Assembly (NCBI GenBank): GCA_022842185.1 | Contig: JALHQB010000004.1 | Location: 1-64,000, forward strand | DNA: 64,000 nucleotides | Reading direction: 5' to 3' | Origin: Acetobacteraceae bacterium | GTDB lineage: Bacteria > Pseudomonadota > Alphaproteobacteria > Acetobacterales > Acetobacteraceae | Shown: positions 8,864 to 16,835 of the stretch, piece by piece | Layout: each line of letters starts with the position of its first letter | Numbering within the stretch: the stretch's first letter is position 1 | Made by a program: the position numbers and the translations under genes | Notes under the pieces: generated by a model | The model's input: only the letters and a program-made list of their open reading frames with translations | What the model was told of the DNA's origin: nothing | The model's database searches: none

Positions 8864-9670
8864 ATGGCGATGCAACAATCCCTCAACACCATCACGACGA
8901 AGGCCTGGACGCTCGCGCAATGCATCGAGGCCTGCGCGCGCCATGGCATCGCCGGCATATCTCCCTGGCGGGATGTGCTTCAGGCCATGGGCACGCAGGC
9001 GGCGGCGAAGCACATCCGCGACGCCGGCCTGAAGGTCACCGGCCTGTGCCGCGGCGGCATGTTCCCCGCCGCGGACGCCGCCGGCCGCGCCGCCGCCATC
9101 GAGGACAACCGCCGCGCGATCGCCGAGGCCCACGCCATCGGCGCCGATTGCCTGGTCGTGCTCGGCGGTGGTCTGCCCAAGGGATCGAAGGACCTGCCCG
9201 GCGCGCGGGAGATGATGCGCGAGGGCCTGCACGCCATCCTGCCTGATGCGCGGGCCGCCGGCGTGACGCTGGCGCTGGAACCGCTTCACCCGATGACCTG
9301 CGCGGATCGATCGGTGCTGTCCACGCTCGGTCAGGCGCTCGATCTGTGTGAGGAACTGGGGGACGGCACGGGGATCGCGCTCGATGTCTATCATGTGTGG
9401 TGGGACCCGGACCTCGCGCGGCAGATGGTGCGGGCAAAGGGCCGCATTGCCGGCTTCCATGTCTGTGATTGGAAGGTGCCGACCACCGACCTGGTCTTCG
9501 ACCGCGGCATGCCCGGTGAGGGCGTCATCGATATCCCCGCCATCCGTGCCATGGCCGAGACGGCTGGCTGGACCGGCGGCGTCGAAGTCGAGATCCTGTC
9601 GAACCGCTGGTGGTCGGAAGACCCCGAGACGGTGATGAAGTCGGTGAAGGCGAGCCATGCCTTCTGCTAG
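8864..9670 (+). CDS. Sugar phosphate isomerase/epimerase (xylose-isomerase-like TIM barrel)
   Basis: 268-residue AP-endonuclease-2/xylose-isomerase-like barrel. The metal-site residues typical of the family are visible: the glutamate in LALEPLHP, the aspartate/histidine in IALDVYHVWWDPD, GFHVCDWK, and the glutamate in GGVEVEIL. Members isomerise or epimerise sugars and keto-sugars. ATG at 8864, preceded by GAGGAG, seven bases after the previous gene. It is the last gene of the operon that starts at 4936. MocA-type dehydrogenases paired with such isomerases are common in 3-keto-glycoside and inositol catabolism, which is the best analogy here. Confidence 0.88.
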   Translation: MAMQQSLNTITTKAWTLAQCIEACARHGIAGISPWRDVLQAMGTQAAAKHIRDAGLKVTGLCRGGMFPAADAAGRAAAIEDNRRAIAEAHAIGADCLVVLGGGLPKGSKDLPGAREMMREGLHAILPDARAAGVTLALEPLHPMTCADRSVLSTLGQALDLCEELGDGTGIALDVYHVWWDPDLARQMVRAKGRIAGFHVCDWKVPTTDLVFDRGMPGEGVIDIPAIRAMAETAGWTGGVEVEILSNRWWSEDPETVMKSVKASHAFC

Positions 9671-9805
9671 AGAAGATTCCGGTCGATCCGAGCCAGAAGA
9701 GCGGAAGATGCTCGCCGATACATGAATCTGAGCGGCGGTTTCCGTGAGCCCAGTCGACCGAAAGCCGCGCCCAGGAAGTCACAACAATCGTCCGGGACAA
9801 CGACA

Positions 9806-10771
9806 ATGAAGACCACACGCCGCGCCTTGATCGCCACGACCATCGCCGCGCCGGCACTCGCCCAGGCGCCATGGACGCCGACGCGTCCGATCCGCTTCGT
9901 CGTACCCTTCCCGGCGGGCGGGGCGACGGATGTCGTCGCGCGCGTCCTGGGTGAACGCCTGCAGGACGCGCTCGGCCAGCCTGTGGTGGTGGAAAACCGC
10001 ACGGGAGCCAGCGGCAATATCGGCGTGGAGAACGTGGTCCGCAGCCCCGCCGACGGCACCGCCCTGCTGATGGGCACCACGGGCACCTTGACGGTGAACC
10101 CGCATCTGAATGCTGCGCTCGGCTTCGACCCGCTGCGGGACCTGGCGCCCATTTCCATGGCCTTCACCACGGACCATGTGCTGATCGTCAACCCGCAGGT
10201 ACCGGCGCAGACCGCGCAGGAATTCCTCGCCTTGGTGCGTGCGCGGCCTGGGGCCTTGTCCTACGGATCGGCCGGGTCGGGTTCGTCCACCCACACCGTG
10301 CCGGAACTGTTCAAGCTCGCCGCGAAGGTCGAGATCACCCATGTCCCGTACCGTGGCAGCGCCCCGGCGCTGAACGACGTCGTCGCGGGCAACGTACAGA
10401 TGATGCTGGATCAGATCCCGTCCGCGATCGGCCAGATCCAGGGCGGCCGGGTGCGCGCCCTGGCCGTGAGCGGTGCGCGACGGTCCCCCTTGCTGCCCGA
10501 CGTGCCCACCTTCGCCGAGATCGGCCTGCCGGACGCGCAGGCGACATCCTGGGGCGCGGTGATGGCGCCGGCCGGCACGCCGGCTCCGATCGTTCTGCGC
10601 TTCAACGCGGCGATCCGCGAGGCCCTGGCCCAGCCGCCGGTGCGCGAACGCCTCGCCGCCGCGGGCGCCGAGGGCGTTTCATCGACGCCGGAGGAACTGG
10701 CAGCCTTCCTGCGGGAGGAATCCCAGAAATGGGCCCGCGTGGTGCGCGAAGCCCGCATCACCGTGAACTGA
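9806..10771 (+). CDS. Tripartite tricarboxylate transporter (TTT) receptor, Bug family
   Basis: 321-residue periplasmic solute receptor of the TctC/Bug family. The twin-arginine signal-like start MKTTRRALIATTIAAPALAQ precedes the mature domain, with the hallmark IRFVVPFPAGGATDVVAR, VVVENRTGASGNIG, HVPYRGSAPAL and LPDVPTFAEIG segments. The start at 9806 is chosen over an upstream in-frame ATG at 9722 because it gives the signal peptide directly. It lies 135 bases after the isomerase gene, so it may serve that operon. There are no tctA/tctB membrane genes in the window; such orphan receptors are frequent in this group. Confidence 0.92.
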   Translation: MKTTRRALIATTIAAPALAQAPWTPTRPIRFVVPFPAGGATDVVARVLGERLQDALGQPVVVENRTGASGNIGVENVVRSPADGTALLMGTTGTLTVNPHLNAALGFDPLRDLAPISMAFTTDHVLIVNPQVPAQTAQEFLALVRARPGALSYGSAGSGSSTHTVPELFKLAAKVEITHVPYRGSAPALNDVVAGNVQMMLDQIPSAIGQIQGGRVRALAVSGARRSPLLPDVPTFAEIGLPDAQATSWGAVMAPAGTPAPIVLRFNAAIREALAQPPVRERLAAAGAEGVSSTPEELAAFLREESQKWARVVREARITVN

Positions 10772-10877
10772 CCGGACCGCCGCGCACTGTCGTCACACAT
10801 TGCCATCTTGAGGTGGCGCGACGCTCCAGGCAGGTTGCAGTGCAACACGCCGCCGCGTCGCGGCAACGGAGCAGCGC

Positions 10878-11084
10878 ATGGCCGATCGGAAACTGTGGTT
10901 CGTCTGGGGTGGAATTTTCACCAGCTCCAACTGGCAGGAATTGGAAGCGGGCACCGAGGAGTGCCATGGCCCGTTCCACGACCTGGAGACGGCCGAACGG
11001 ACGTGGCGGGAGGAGATGCGCCGCCGCGTCGATACCGCGCAGCACCGGTTGTTCGTGATCGAGGCGCCGCGACCGGGCGGCTGA
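10878..11084 (+). CDS. DUF4170 domain protein
   Basis: 68-residue protein matching the alphaproteobacterial DUF4170 family: KLWFVWGG near the start, LEAGTEECHGPFHDLETAE in the middle, and HRLFVIEA near the end. Function is unknown; it is a small cytoplasmic protein with no membrane segment. Its TGA stop is back-to-back with the stop of the convergent EcsC gene: the six bases at 11082-11087 read tgatca and hold both stops. Confidence 0.85.
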   Translation: MADRKLWFVWGGIFTSSNWQELEAGTEECHGPFHDLETAERTWREEMRRRVDTAQHRLFVIEAPRPGG

Positions 11085-11897
11085 TCAGCGCGACGGCGCC
11101 AGGAACGGTTCGTCGCGCGTTGCGGTGATTGCCTGCCAGGCGGCGCGTACTGTCGCCGTGCCGTGTTGCCGTTCCAGGCGGCGCAGCGTGAAATGCGCCC
11201 GGGCGACGCCGCGCAGGTGCGACAGGAACACGAGGTTGATGGCCGCACCCGCAGCCGCGCCGACGATGGGCGCGGCCTGTGCGGCCAGCTTCAACCCCAC
11301 CGCGCCGGTGAAGCGCGCCGCCACCGCCGCGACAAGGCGCGGCACCATGGCCTGCGCGATGCTGCCCTTCATCGCCTCGGCCAGCGCCAGACGCACCGCG
11401 AAGTAACCGCTCTCGGTCGCATCATCGGCTGCCGAGGTGCCACCCAGGGCAAACACCTTCAGGCATTCCGCCGCTGCCCCCGGCGCCTTCAGATCCTCGC
11501 CTTCCTCGGCGGCGATGGCGGCGACCTGGCGCAGCAGGATGGTGGTCGATACCGGCAATTCGGCCAGCGTGCCCGGCAGGCCGAACGCCCCGCCCACCGC
11601 GCCGGTCGCGGCGGCCAGACCGCGATGCAGCCAATCGGACGGAACAAGCCTGGACGTGCGACTAGGGTCGGATCGCAGCGCGGTCGCCATGGCGCCGGAC
11701 AGCGCGGCGCGCACCGTGCTGTCCAGCCCGCCCTGGACGAAGGCCGGCAGCCGGGCGCGCAGCGCGTCTATCGGCATGCCCGCCGCACCGGCCAGCCGGG
11801 CGGCGAGCGTTGGATTCTCCAGCGCCTGCCGAGCGGCGCGCAATTCCCCGAATGCGATGGGTGGCAGGGTCCCGGGGATGGTGGTGGCGAGGCTCAT
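11085..11897 (-). CDS. EcsC family protein
   Basis: 270-residue protein of the EcsC family. It has a helical N-terminal part, the glycine-rich central segment AATGAVGGAFGLPGTLAELP, and hydrophobic stretches near residues 170-230 (AIVGAAAGAAINLVFL-type), so membrane association is likely. EcsC was named from the Bacillus Ecs transporter locus but its molecular role is not established. It lies 27 bases downstream of hslU in the same orientation and may be cotranscribed with hslVU. Confidence 0.82.
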   Translation of the reverse strand: MSLATTIPGTLPPIAFGELRAARQALENPTLAARLAGAAGMPIDALRARLPAFVQGGLDSTVRAALSGAMATALRSDPSRTSRLVPSDWLHRGLAAATGAVGGAFGLPGTLAELPVSTTILLRQVAAIAAEEGEDLKAPGAAAECLKVFALGGTSAADDATESGYFAVRLALAEAMKGSIAQAMVPRLVAAVAARFTGAVGLKLAAQAAPIVGAAAGAAINLVFLSHLRGVARAHFTLRRLERQHGTATVRAAWQAITATRDEPFLAPSR

Positions 11898-11924
11898 CGC
11901 GGCTCCGTGGAACGTGGCTGCGCG

Positions 11925-13250
11925 CTACAGGATGAAGCGCGACAGGTCCGCGCTGCCAGCCAGCGGCGCCACCTTTCCACGGACCAACGCGCCATCCACC
12001 CGCACCGTTTCCCCGCCGCGGTCTGATGCGGTGAAGGACACGTCCTCAAGCAACCGTTCCAGCACGGTGGCAAGGCGACGGGCGCCGATATTCTCGACAC
12101 TGGCGTTGATCTCCGCGGCGAGGTCGGCGAGCGCATCCACCGCATCGGCCTCGAAATCGAGCGTCACGCCCTCCGTCCCGAGCAGCGCCGTGTATTGCTT
12201 CAGCAGGGAGTGCTCGGGTTCGGTCAGGATGCGGCGGAAATCGTCGCGCGTCAGGGCGGCGAGTTCCACGCGGATCGGCAGGCGGCCCTGCAATTCCGGC
12301 AACAGGTCGGACGGCTTGGCAAGATGGAACGCGCCGGAGGCGATGAACAGGATGTGGTCGGTCTTCACCGGCCCATGCTTCGTCGTGACGGTGGTGCCCT
12401 CGATCAGCGGCAACAGGTCGCGCTGGACGCCTTCGCGGGAGACATCGCCGCCACGCACGCCGCCTTCGCCGGTGCGGGCGCAGACCTTGTCGATCTCATC
12501 GAGGAAGACGATGCCGTTGTTCTCGGCATTGGACACGGCATCCCGAACCAACGTGTCCTGGTCCAGCAACTTGTCGGCTTCTTCCTTCGTCAAGGCGATG
12601 CGGGCTTCGGCAACCGTCATCTTGCGCGGCTTCTGTCGGCCGCCGAACATCTTGCCGAGCATCTCCTGCATGTTCTGCATCTGCATGCCCTGCTGGCCGG
12701 GCAGATCCATCATGCCGATGGGCATGCCGCCGCCGGCATCGGCCACCTGCACCTCGACCTCCCGGGTTTCCATGCTGCCTTCGCGCAGCATGCGGCGGAA
12801 CTTCATCTTGGTCTCGCCGGTCGCCGCTTCCCCGACCAGAGCGGTGATCAGCCGTTCCTCGGCGGCCAGCTCCGCCTTCGCCTGGACGCCCCGGCGGGCC
12901 TGTTCGCGCGCCATGGTGATGGCGGATTCCACCAGGTCGCGGACGATCGATTCCACGTCGCGGCCGACATAGCCGACCTCGGTGAACTTGGTTGCCTCAA
13001 CCTTCAGGAAGGGCGCATTGGCGAGTTTGGCGAGGCGGCGCGCGATCTCGGTCTTGCCCACGCCGGTCGGGCCGATCATCAGGATGTTCTTGGGCACCAC
13101 CTCCTCGCGCAGCCCTTCGGGCAATTGCTGGCGGCGCCAGCGGTTGCGCAGCGCGATGGCGACGGCGCGCTTGGCGTCCTGCTGTCCGACGATGTGGCGG
13201 TCGAGCTCGGAGACGATCTCGCGCGGGGAAAGATTGATGGATTCAGACAT
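11925..13250 (-). CDS. hslU: ATP-dependent protease ATPase subunit HslU (ClpY)
   Basis: 441-residue AAA+ unfoldase that feeds substrates into HslV. Walker A is [15 protein letters not shown], the pore loop is in [11 protein letters not shown], Walker B is [12 protein letters not shown], and the C-terminal tail SADLSRFIL matches the helix that docks on and activates HslV. The length is normal. It is downstream of hslV, but the two genes are separated by 157 bases containing a copy of repeat R1, which is a wider gap than usual. Confidence 0.98.
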   Translation of the reverse strand: MSESINLSPREIVSELDRHIVGQQDAKRAVAIALRNRWRRQQLPEGLREEVVPKNILMIGPTGVGKTEIARRLAKLANAPFLKVEATKFTEVGYVGRDVESIVRDLVESAITMAREQARRGVQAKAELAAEERLITALVGEAATGETKMKFRRMLREGSMETREVEVQVADAGGGMPIGMMDLPGQQGMQMQNMQEMLGKMFGGRQKPRKMTVAEARIALTKEEADKLLDQDTLVRDAVSNAENNGIVFLDEIDKVCARTGEGGVRGGDVSREGVQRDLLPLIEGTTVTTKHGPVKTDHILFIASGAFHLAKPSDLLPELQGRLPIRVELAALTRDDFRRILTEPEHSLLKQYTALLGTEGVTLDFEADAVDALADLAAEINASVENIGARRLATVLERLLEDVSFTASDRGGETVRVDGALVRGKVAPLAGSADLSRFIL

Positions 13251-13260
13251 TCTTCTTAGC

Positions 13261-13395
13261 CCTCAGACGGCGGGCGCCGCGCATCCGCGCGGCTTGCCTT
13301 CGCGCCATGCGCTGATGCGCCGGCGGCAATGGATGGGTTGGGCGCGGTCGCGCCTTGCGCTCCTGGATCGCGGTGGGCCGCGATCCGATCGGTAA
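13261..13395 (+). repeat. R1 repeat copy 1, inside the hslV-hslU spacer
   Basis: About 130 bp that align along their whole length with the reverse complement of 30951-31090. Shared blocks include cttgccttcgcgcc, gggcgcggtcgcgc, tgcgctcctgg and a terminal gatcgg. It contains G+C-rich inverted segments, for example around 13370-13394, and has no coding potential I can support. It fills nearly all of the space between hslV and hslU, which are transcribed on the opposite strand. Confidence 0.75.
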
Positions 13396-13407
13396 TGGGC
13401 TGGACGC

Positions 13408-13968
13408 TCATGCGTCCAGGCTTTCCAGGATGATGTTGCCGTTGGTGTACACGCAGATGTCGGCGGCGATCTTCATCGATCGCCGGCAGATCTCCTCCGC
13501 GTCGATGCCGTCCACCGGCAGCAGCGCGCGGGCGGCCGACAGCGCGTAGTTGCCACCGGACCCGATGCCGATGACGGCATCCTCCGGTTCCAGGACATCG
13601 CCCTGGCCGGTCAGCAGCAGGCTGCGCTTGGAATCGGCCACTGCCAGCAGGGCCTCCAGCCGGCGCAGGTAACGGTCGGTGCGCCAATCCTTCGCGAGAT
13701 CGACGCAGGCGCGTTCCAGCTGGTCGGGGAAGCGTTCCAGCTTCGCCTCCAGCCGTTCAAGCAGGGTGAAGGCATCGGCGGTGGCGCCGGCGAAGCCGGC
13801 CAGGACGCGGCCCTGCGCAATGCGGCGGATCTTGCGCGCATTGCCCTTTACCACCGTCTGGCCGAGCGAAACCTGGCCGTCGCCAGCCATGGCGACACGG
13901 CCATCCTTGCGCACACAGAGAATGGTGGTGCCGTGCCACCCGAGGGGATCATGTTGTGAGGAGATCAT
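13408..13968 (-). CDS. hslV: ATP-dependent protease proteolytic subunit HslV (ClpQ)
   Basis: 186-residue threonine protease subunit of the HslVU complex. The nucleophile is probably Thr14 in [11 protein letters not shown], exposed after removal of a 13-residue propeptide of the kind seen in other alphaproteobacterial HslV proteins. [42 protein letters not shown] and [14 protein letters not shown] are diagnostic. The start at 13968 ([10 protein letters not shown]) is chosen because a further upstream in-frame GTG would add an unconserved stretch, and GAGGAG lies just before it. It is transcribed divergently from the PilZ gene and ahead of hslU. Confidence 0.96.
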   Translation of the reverse strand: MISSQHDPLGWHGTTILCVRKDGRVAMAGDGQVSLGQTVVKGNARKIRRIAQGRVLAGFAGATADAFTLLERLEAKLERFPDQLERACVDLAKDWRTDRYLRRLEALLAVADSKRSLLLTGQGDVLEPEDAVIGIGSGGNYALSAARALLPVDGIDAEEICRRSMKIAADICVYTNGNIILESLDA

Positions 13969-14104
13969 GGTGCGCCGAATGTGGGCGCGCCGGGGCCGCG
14001 ACTCAACAGGGGCGCCGTCGTGCCGGCCGCTTACCAATCAGTAGGGGTTGGCGTGGTTTCCTGGCCGGGGCCTTGAACGGTTCCGCCCACGGGTCCCGGA
14101 CGCC

Positions 14105-14488
14105 ATGCATCCCACGATTGATCCCTTGCCGGCCACCAGCCAACCGGGCCGCGCACCGTCCTTGCCATGGGCCGGGCTGGGCGACCGCCGGGCCGGCGAG
14201 CGGACCCCGCTGCGGCGCGGTGCCATGTTGGAACTGCCCGGACGGCGTCGGCTTGCCGTCAACCTGCTGGACCTGTCGCTCGGGGGCGCTGCCGTACTGG
14301 ACCATGGCATCGGCGCCACCATGGGGGCGACCGGCGCATTGATGCTCGACACCGCCTTGATGCCGGTGACCGTGGTGGCGGTATCGGAGGACCGGCTGCA
14401 TCTCGCCTTCCTGCCCATGGCGCCCGAAGCCGAATCGGTGCTCCGCAGGCTGCTCGGCGCCATGGCGGATGGCGCTCGCGCCGGCTGA
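14105..14488 (+). CDS. PilZ domain protein
   Basis: 127-residue protein dominated by one PilZ-like domain, a c-di-GMP binding fold. The C-terminal half of the ligand motif is visible as LLDLSLGGAAV (D-x-S-x-x-G), and the arginine part is TPLRRGAML. The start is uncertain: ATG 14105 is used, with a GTG-initiated frame open from further upstream at 14048. No partner domain is present, so it is probably a stand-alone c-di-GMP adaptor. It is divergent from hslV with a 136-base spacer. Confidence 0.7.
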   Translation: MHPTIDPLPATSQPGRAPSLPWAGLGDRRAGERTPLRRGAMLELPGRRRLAVNLLDLSLGGAAVLDHGIGATMGATGALMLDTALMPVTVVAVSEDRLHLAFLPMAPEAESVLRRLLGAMADGARAG

Positions 14489-14548
14489 TACTGGCGCTCT
14501 TGCGCGGCATTATTGCGGGACCGGGGCGCAGGGGCGTAGGAAGCCCGG

Positions 14549-15163
14549 ATGGATGGCCTCTCCTCCCCGCCGCGCCGCGCCGACATCGTCCGTGAGACTT
14601 CCGAGACCGCGATCCGTGTCGCGCTGGACCTGGACGGGTCCGGCCGGTCCGAGATCGCCACGGGCGTCGGCTTCCTCGACCACATGCTGACCGCGCTGGC
14701 CCGGCATTCGCTGATCGACATGACCATCGCCGCTCGCGGCGACCTGCATATCGACTTCCACCACACGGTCGAGGATGTCGGCATCGTCATCGGGCAGTGC
14801 CTCAAGCAGGCGCTGGGCGACAAGCGCGGCATCCGCCGCTATGGCGCCGCCCTTCTGCCGATGGACGAGGCGCTGGCCGAATGCGCCATCGACATCTCCG
14901 GCCGGCCCTTCCTCGCCTGGTCGGTGCCCTTCGCCCGCGACAAGGTGGGGGAGATGGACACCGAATTGTTCGAGGAGTTCTTCCGCGCCCTGGCCTTCAA
15001 CGCGGGGATCACGATGCACATGACCTTGAAGGCAGGCACCAATGCCCACCACGTGGCAGAGGCCTGTTTCAAGGCCACGGCGCGTGCCCTGCGGCAGGCC
15101 ACCGAGGCCGATCCACGGGCCGAAGGGGACATCCCCTCGACCAAAGGAGTGCTGGAGACCTGA
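14549..15163 (+). CDS. hisB: Imidazoleglycerol-phosphate dehydratase
   Basis: 204-residue enzyme that dehydrates imidazole glycerol phosphate in histidine synthesis. The manganese-site motifs are present: [25 protein letters not shown], the second half [12 protein letters not shown] and [12 protein letters not shown]. It is the monofunctional dehydratase without the phosphatase domain of the enterobacterial HisB. It starts the hisB-DUF2628-hisH-GNAT run; genes follow at intervals of 2 and 11 bases, so they form one operon. Confidence 0.96.
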   Translation: MDGLSSPPRRADIVRETSETAIRVALDLDGSGRSEIATGVGFLDHMLTALARHSLIDMTIAARGDLHIDFHHTVEDVGIVIGQCLKQALGDKRGIRRYGAALLPMDEALAECAIDISGRPFLAWSVPFARDKVGEMDTELFEEFFRALAFNAGITMHMTLKAGTNAHHVAEACFKATARALRQATEADPRAEGDIPSTKGVLET

Positions 15164-15165
15164 GG

Positions 15166-15540
15166 ATGCGCGTGTGGATGGTGCAGGTCAGGCCGCTGGC
15201 GGCGGGAAAGCCGCCGCGGGTCGTGTTGCTGCGGGATGGTTTCGCGTGGCTTGCCCTGCTCGCGCCGCCGCTGTGGTTCCTCGCGCATCGCCTCTTCGCC
15301 CTTGCGGCGCTGTATGTCGCCGCATTGATGGTGTTGGGCGCCGTGTTGCCGCCCGCCGCCGCCGGTCCTCTGGCCCTTGGTCTGCAACTCTTCATGGGTT
15401 TCGAGGCCCGTAGCCTGCGATCCTGGTGGCTGGACCTGCGTGGCTGGCGGACCGAAGCCGTGGTGATGGGGCGCGACGCCGATGCGGCGTTCCTGCAACT
15501 CGCGGCCTGGCGGCCCGATCTGGCCCGCGTGGCGGCGTGA
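15166..15540 (+). CDS. DUF2628 small membrane protein
   Basis: 124-residue protein with two hydrophobic segments at roughly residues 26-40 and 43-75 and a soluble C-terminal part (EARSLRSWWLDLRGWRTEAVVMG), matching DUF2628. Such genes are commonly found between hisB and hisH in alphaproteobacteria, but the function is unknown. ATG at 15166, two bases after the hisB stop, with an AGGAG-like sequence overlapping the end of hisB. Confidence 0.82.
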   Translation: MRVWMVQVRPLAAGKPPRVVLLRDGFAWLALLAPPLWFLAHRLFALAALYVAALMVLGAVLPPAAAGPLALGLQLFMGFEARSLRSWWLDLRGWRTEAVVMGRDADAAFLQLAAWRPDLARVAA

Positions 15541-15551
15541 AGGGGTGGGGC

Positions 15552-16214
15552 ATGGCGCAGCAGCGCATCGCAGTTGTTGATCCAGGGTCGGGCAATCTCG
15601 CTTCGGTGGTCCGCGCCTTGGAGAAATCCGCCTCGGACAATGACATCGAGGCCGTGGTGAAGGTCGTCACCGCGGCCGCCGACCTGCGCATGGCGGACCG
15701 CATCGTGCTGCCGGGGCAGGGCGCCTTCGCCGCCTGTCGCCGAGGCCTCGATGCGCTGCCAGGCATGGTGGATGCGCTCGAGGAACGCGTGCGCGGCAAT
15801 GGCGTGCCGTTCCTGGGCATATGCGTCGGCATGCAACTCATGGCGACCTGCGGGCTTGAGCATGGGATGACACCAGGACTCGACTGGATTCCCGGCATGG
15901 TGGCGCCCATGGATCCACGCGGCATGGACGGCGCGCCCCTGCCGCTGCCGCAGATGGGCTGGAACGCCCTGTCCTTCGAGGAAGGCTTCCACCCCGTGCT
16001 GGACGGGGTGAACCCGGGCGACCAGGTCTATTTCGTCCATTCCTACGCCTTCGAGGCTGCGGAGGCCGAAGACGCGATTGCCACCACCGACTATGGCGGG
16101 CCAGTGACCGCGATCATTGCGCGCGGCAACCTCGCCGGGCTTCAGTTCCACGTCGAGAAAAGCGGCCCGATCGGGCTGATGATGCTTGCCAACTTTCTTC
16201 GGTGGGAACCGTGA
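15552..16214 (+). CDS. hisH: Imidazole glycerol phosphate synthase subunit HisH
   Basis: 220-residue class I glutamine amidotransferase that supplies ammonia to HisF. The nucleophile is Cys91 in LGICVGMQLM, and the His/Glu pair is in LQFHVEKSG. Oxyanion-strand residues lie in VLPGQGAF. ATG at 15552 follows GGGGTGGGG. Its partner hisF and the isomerase gene hisA, which usually follow, are not in this window, so HisF must be encoded elsewhere. Confidence 0.96.
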   Translation: MAQQRIAVVDPGSGNLASVVRALEKSASDNDIEAVVKVVTAAADLRMADRIVLPGQGAFAACRRGLDALPGMVDALEERVRGNGVPFLGICVGMQLMATCGLEHGMTPGLDWIPGMVAPMDPRGMDGAPLPLPQMGWNALSFEEGFHPVLDGVNPGDQVYFVHSYAFEAAEAEDAIATTDYGGPVTAIIARGNLAGLQFHVEKSGPIGLMMLANFLRWEP

Positions 16215-16801
16215 ACGCATCCGTGGATGTGAAACCTCCGCGGCAGGTGGCGGTCGAACGGGCCGAACGCCTGTCCGATGCCGATCTCGCCGAGCTGGCC
16301 GAGGCGACGGATGCCGCCATCATCGAAAGCGGCGGCTTCGGCTGGATCGAACCCCAGGGCCGCGCCGCCCTGCAGCGGCATTTCCGTGGCGTGCTGCTGG
16401 TGCCCGAACGGGAATTGTTCGTCGCGCGGCTGGACGGGCATGTGGTCGGGTCCGCCCTGCTGGTGCGACCGCCCCGCAACAATGAAGCGCAAGCCTTCGC
16501 CGCGACGCTGACCCACGCCTATGTCGCACCCTATGCGCGGGGTTTCGGCCTTGCCCGGCTGATGGTCACCACGGTCGAGGAACGCGCGGCCGCACTCGGG
16601 CATCGCGTCATCAACCTCGATGTGCGGGAGACGCAGGTGACCGCCATCGCGATGTTCGAGGCGCTCGGCTACCAGCATTGGGGCACCCATCCGTTCTATG
16701 CGCGGGTGCGCGGCCAGACGGTCGCCGGGCGTTTCTACATGAAGACCCTGGAGCCCGGCCGCGGGCGCAGCACTGGCGCCTTGATCGACGGGGCGGTCTG
16801 A
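16211..16801 (+). CDS. GNAT family N-acetyltransferase
   Basis: 196-residue acetyltransferase. The acetyl-CoA pyrophosphate loop is in YVAPYARGFGLARLMV (R/Q-x-x-G-x-G/A type), followed by the LDVRETQVTAIAMFEALGY signature and a C-terminal HPFYARVRG strand. GTG 16211 is preferred because it overlaps the hisH stop (GTGA); GTG 16202 is an alternative start inside hisH. The acceptor is unknown. It is translationally coupled to hisH. Confidence 0.83.
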   Translation: MNASVDVKPPRQVAVERAERLSDADLAELAEATDAAIIESGGFGWIEPQGRAALQRHFRGVLLVPERELFVARLDGHVVGSALLVRPPRNNEAQAFAATLTHAYVAPYARGFGLARLMVTTVEERAAALGHRVINLDVRETQVTAIAMFEALGYQHWGTHPFYARVRGQTVAGRFYMKTLEPGRGRSTGALIDGAV

Positions 16802-16835
16802 TCTTCTCGTCGAGCGCGAAATACGGCACGAATCC

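Noticed and set aside
13969-14104. Heat-shock (sigma-32) promoter for hslV
   Set aside because: No CTTGAA/CCCCAT pair with proper spacing on the hslV strand; a CTTGAA is visible only on the opposite strand near 14072.
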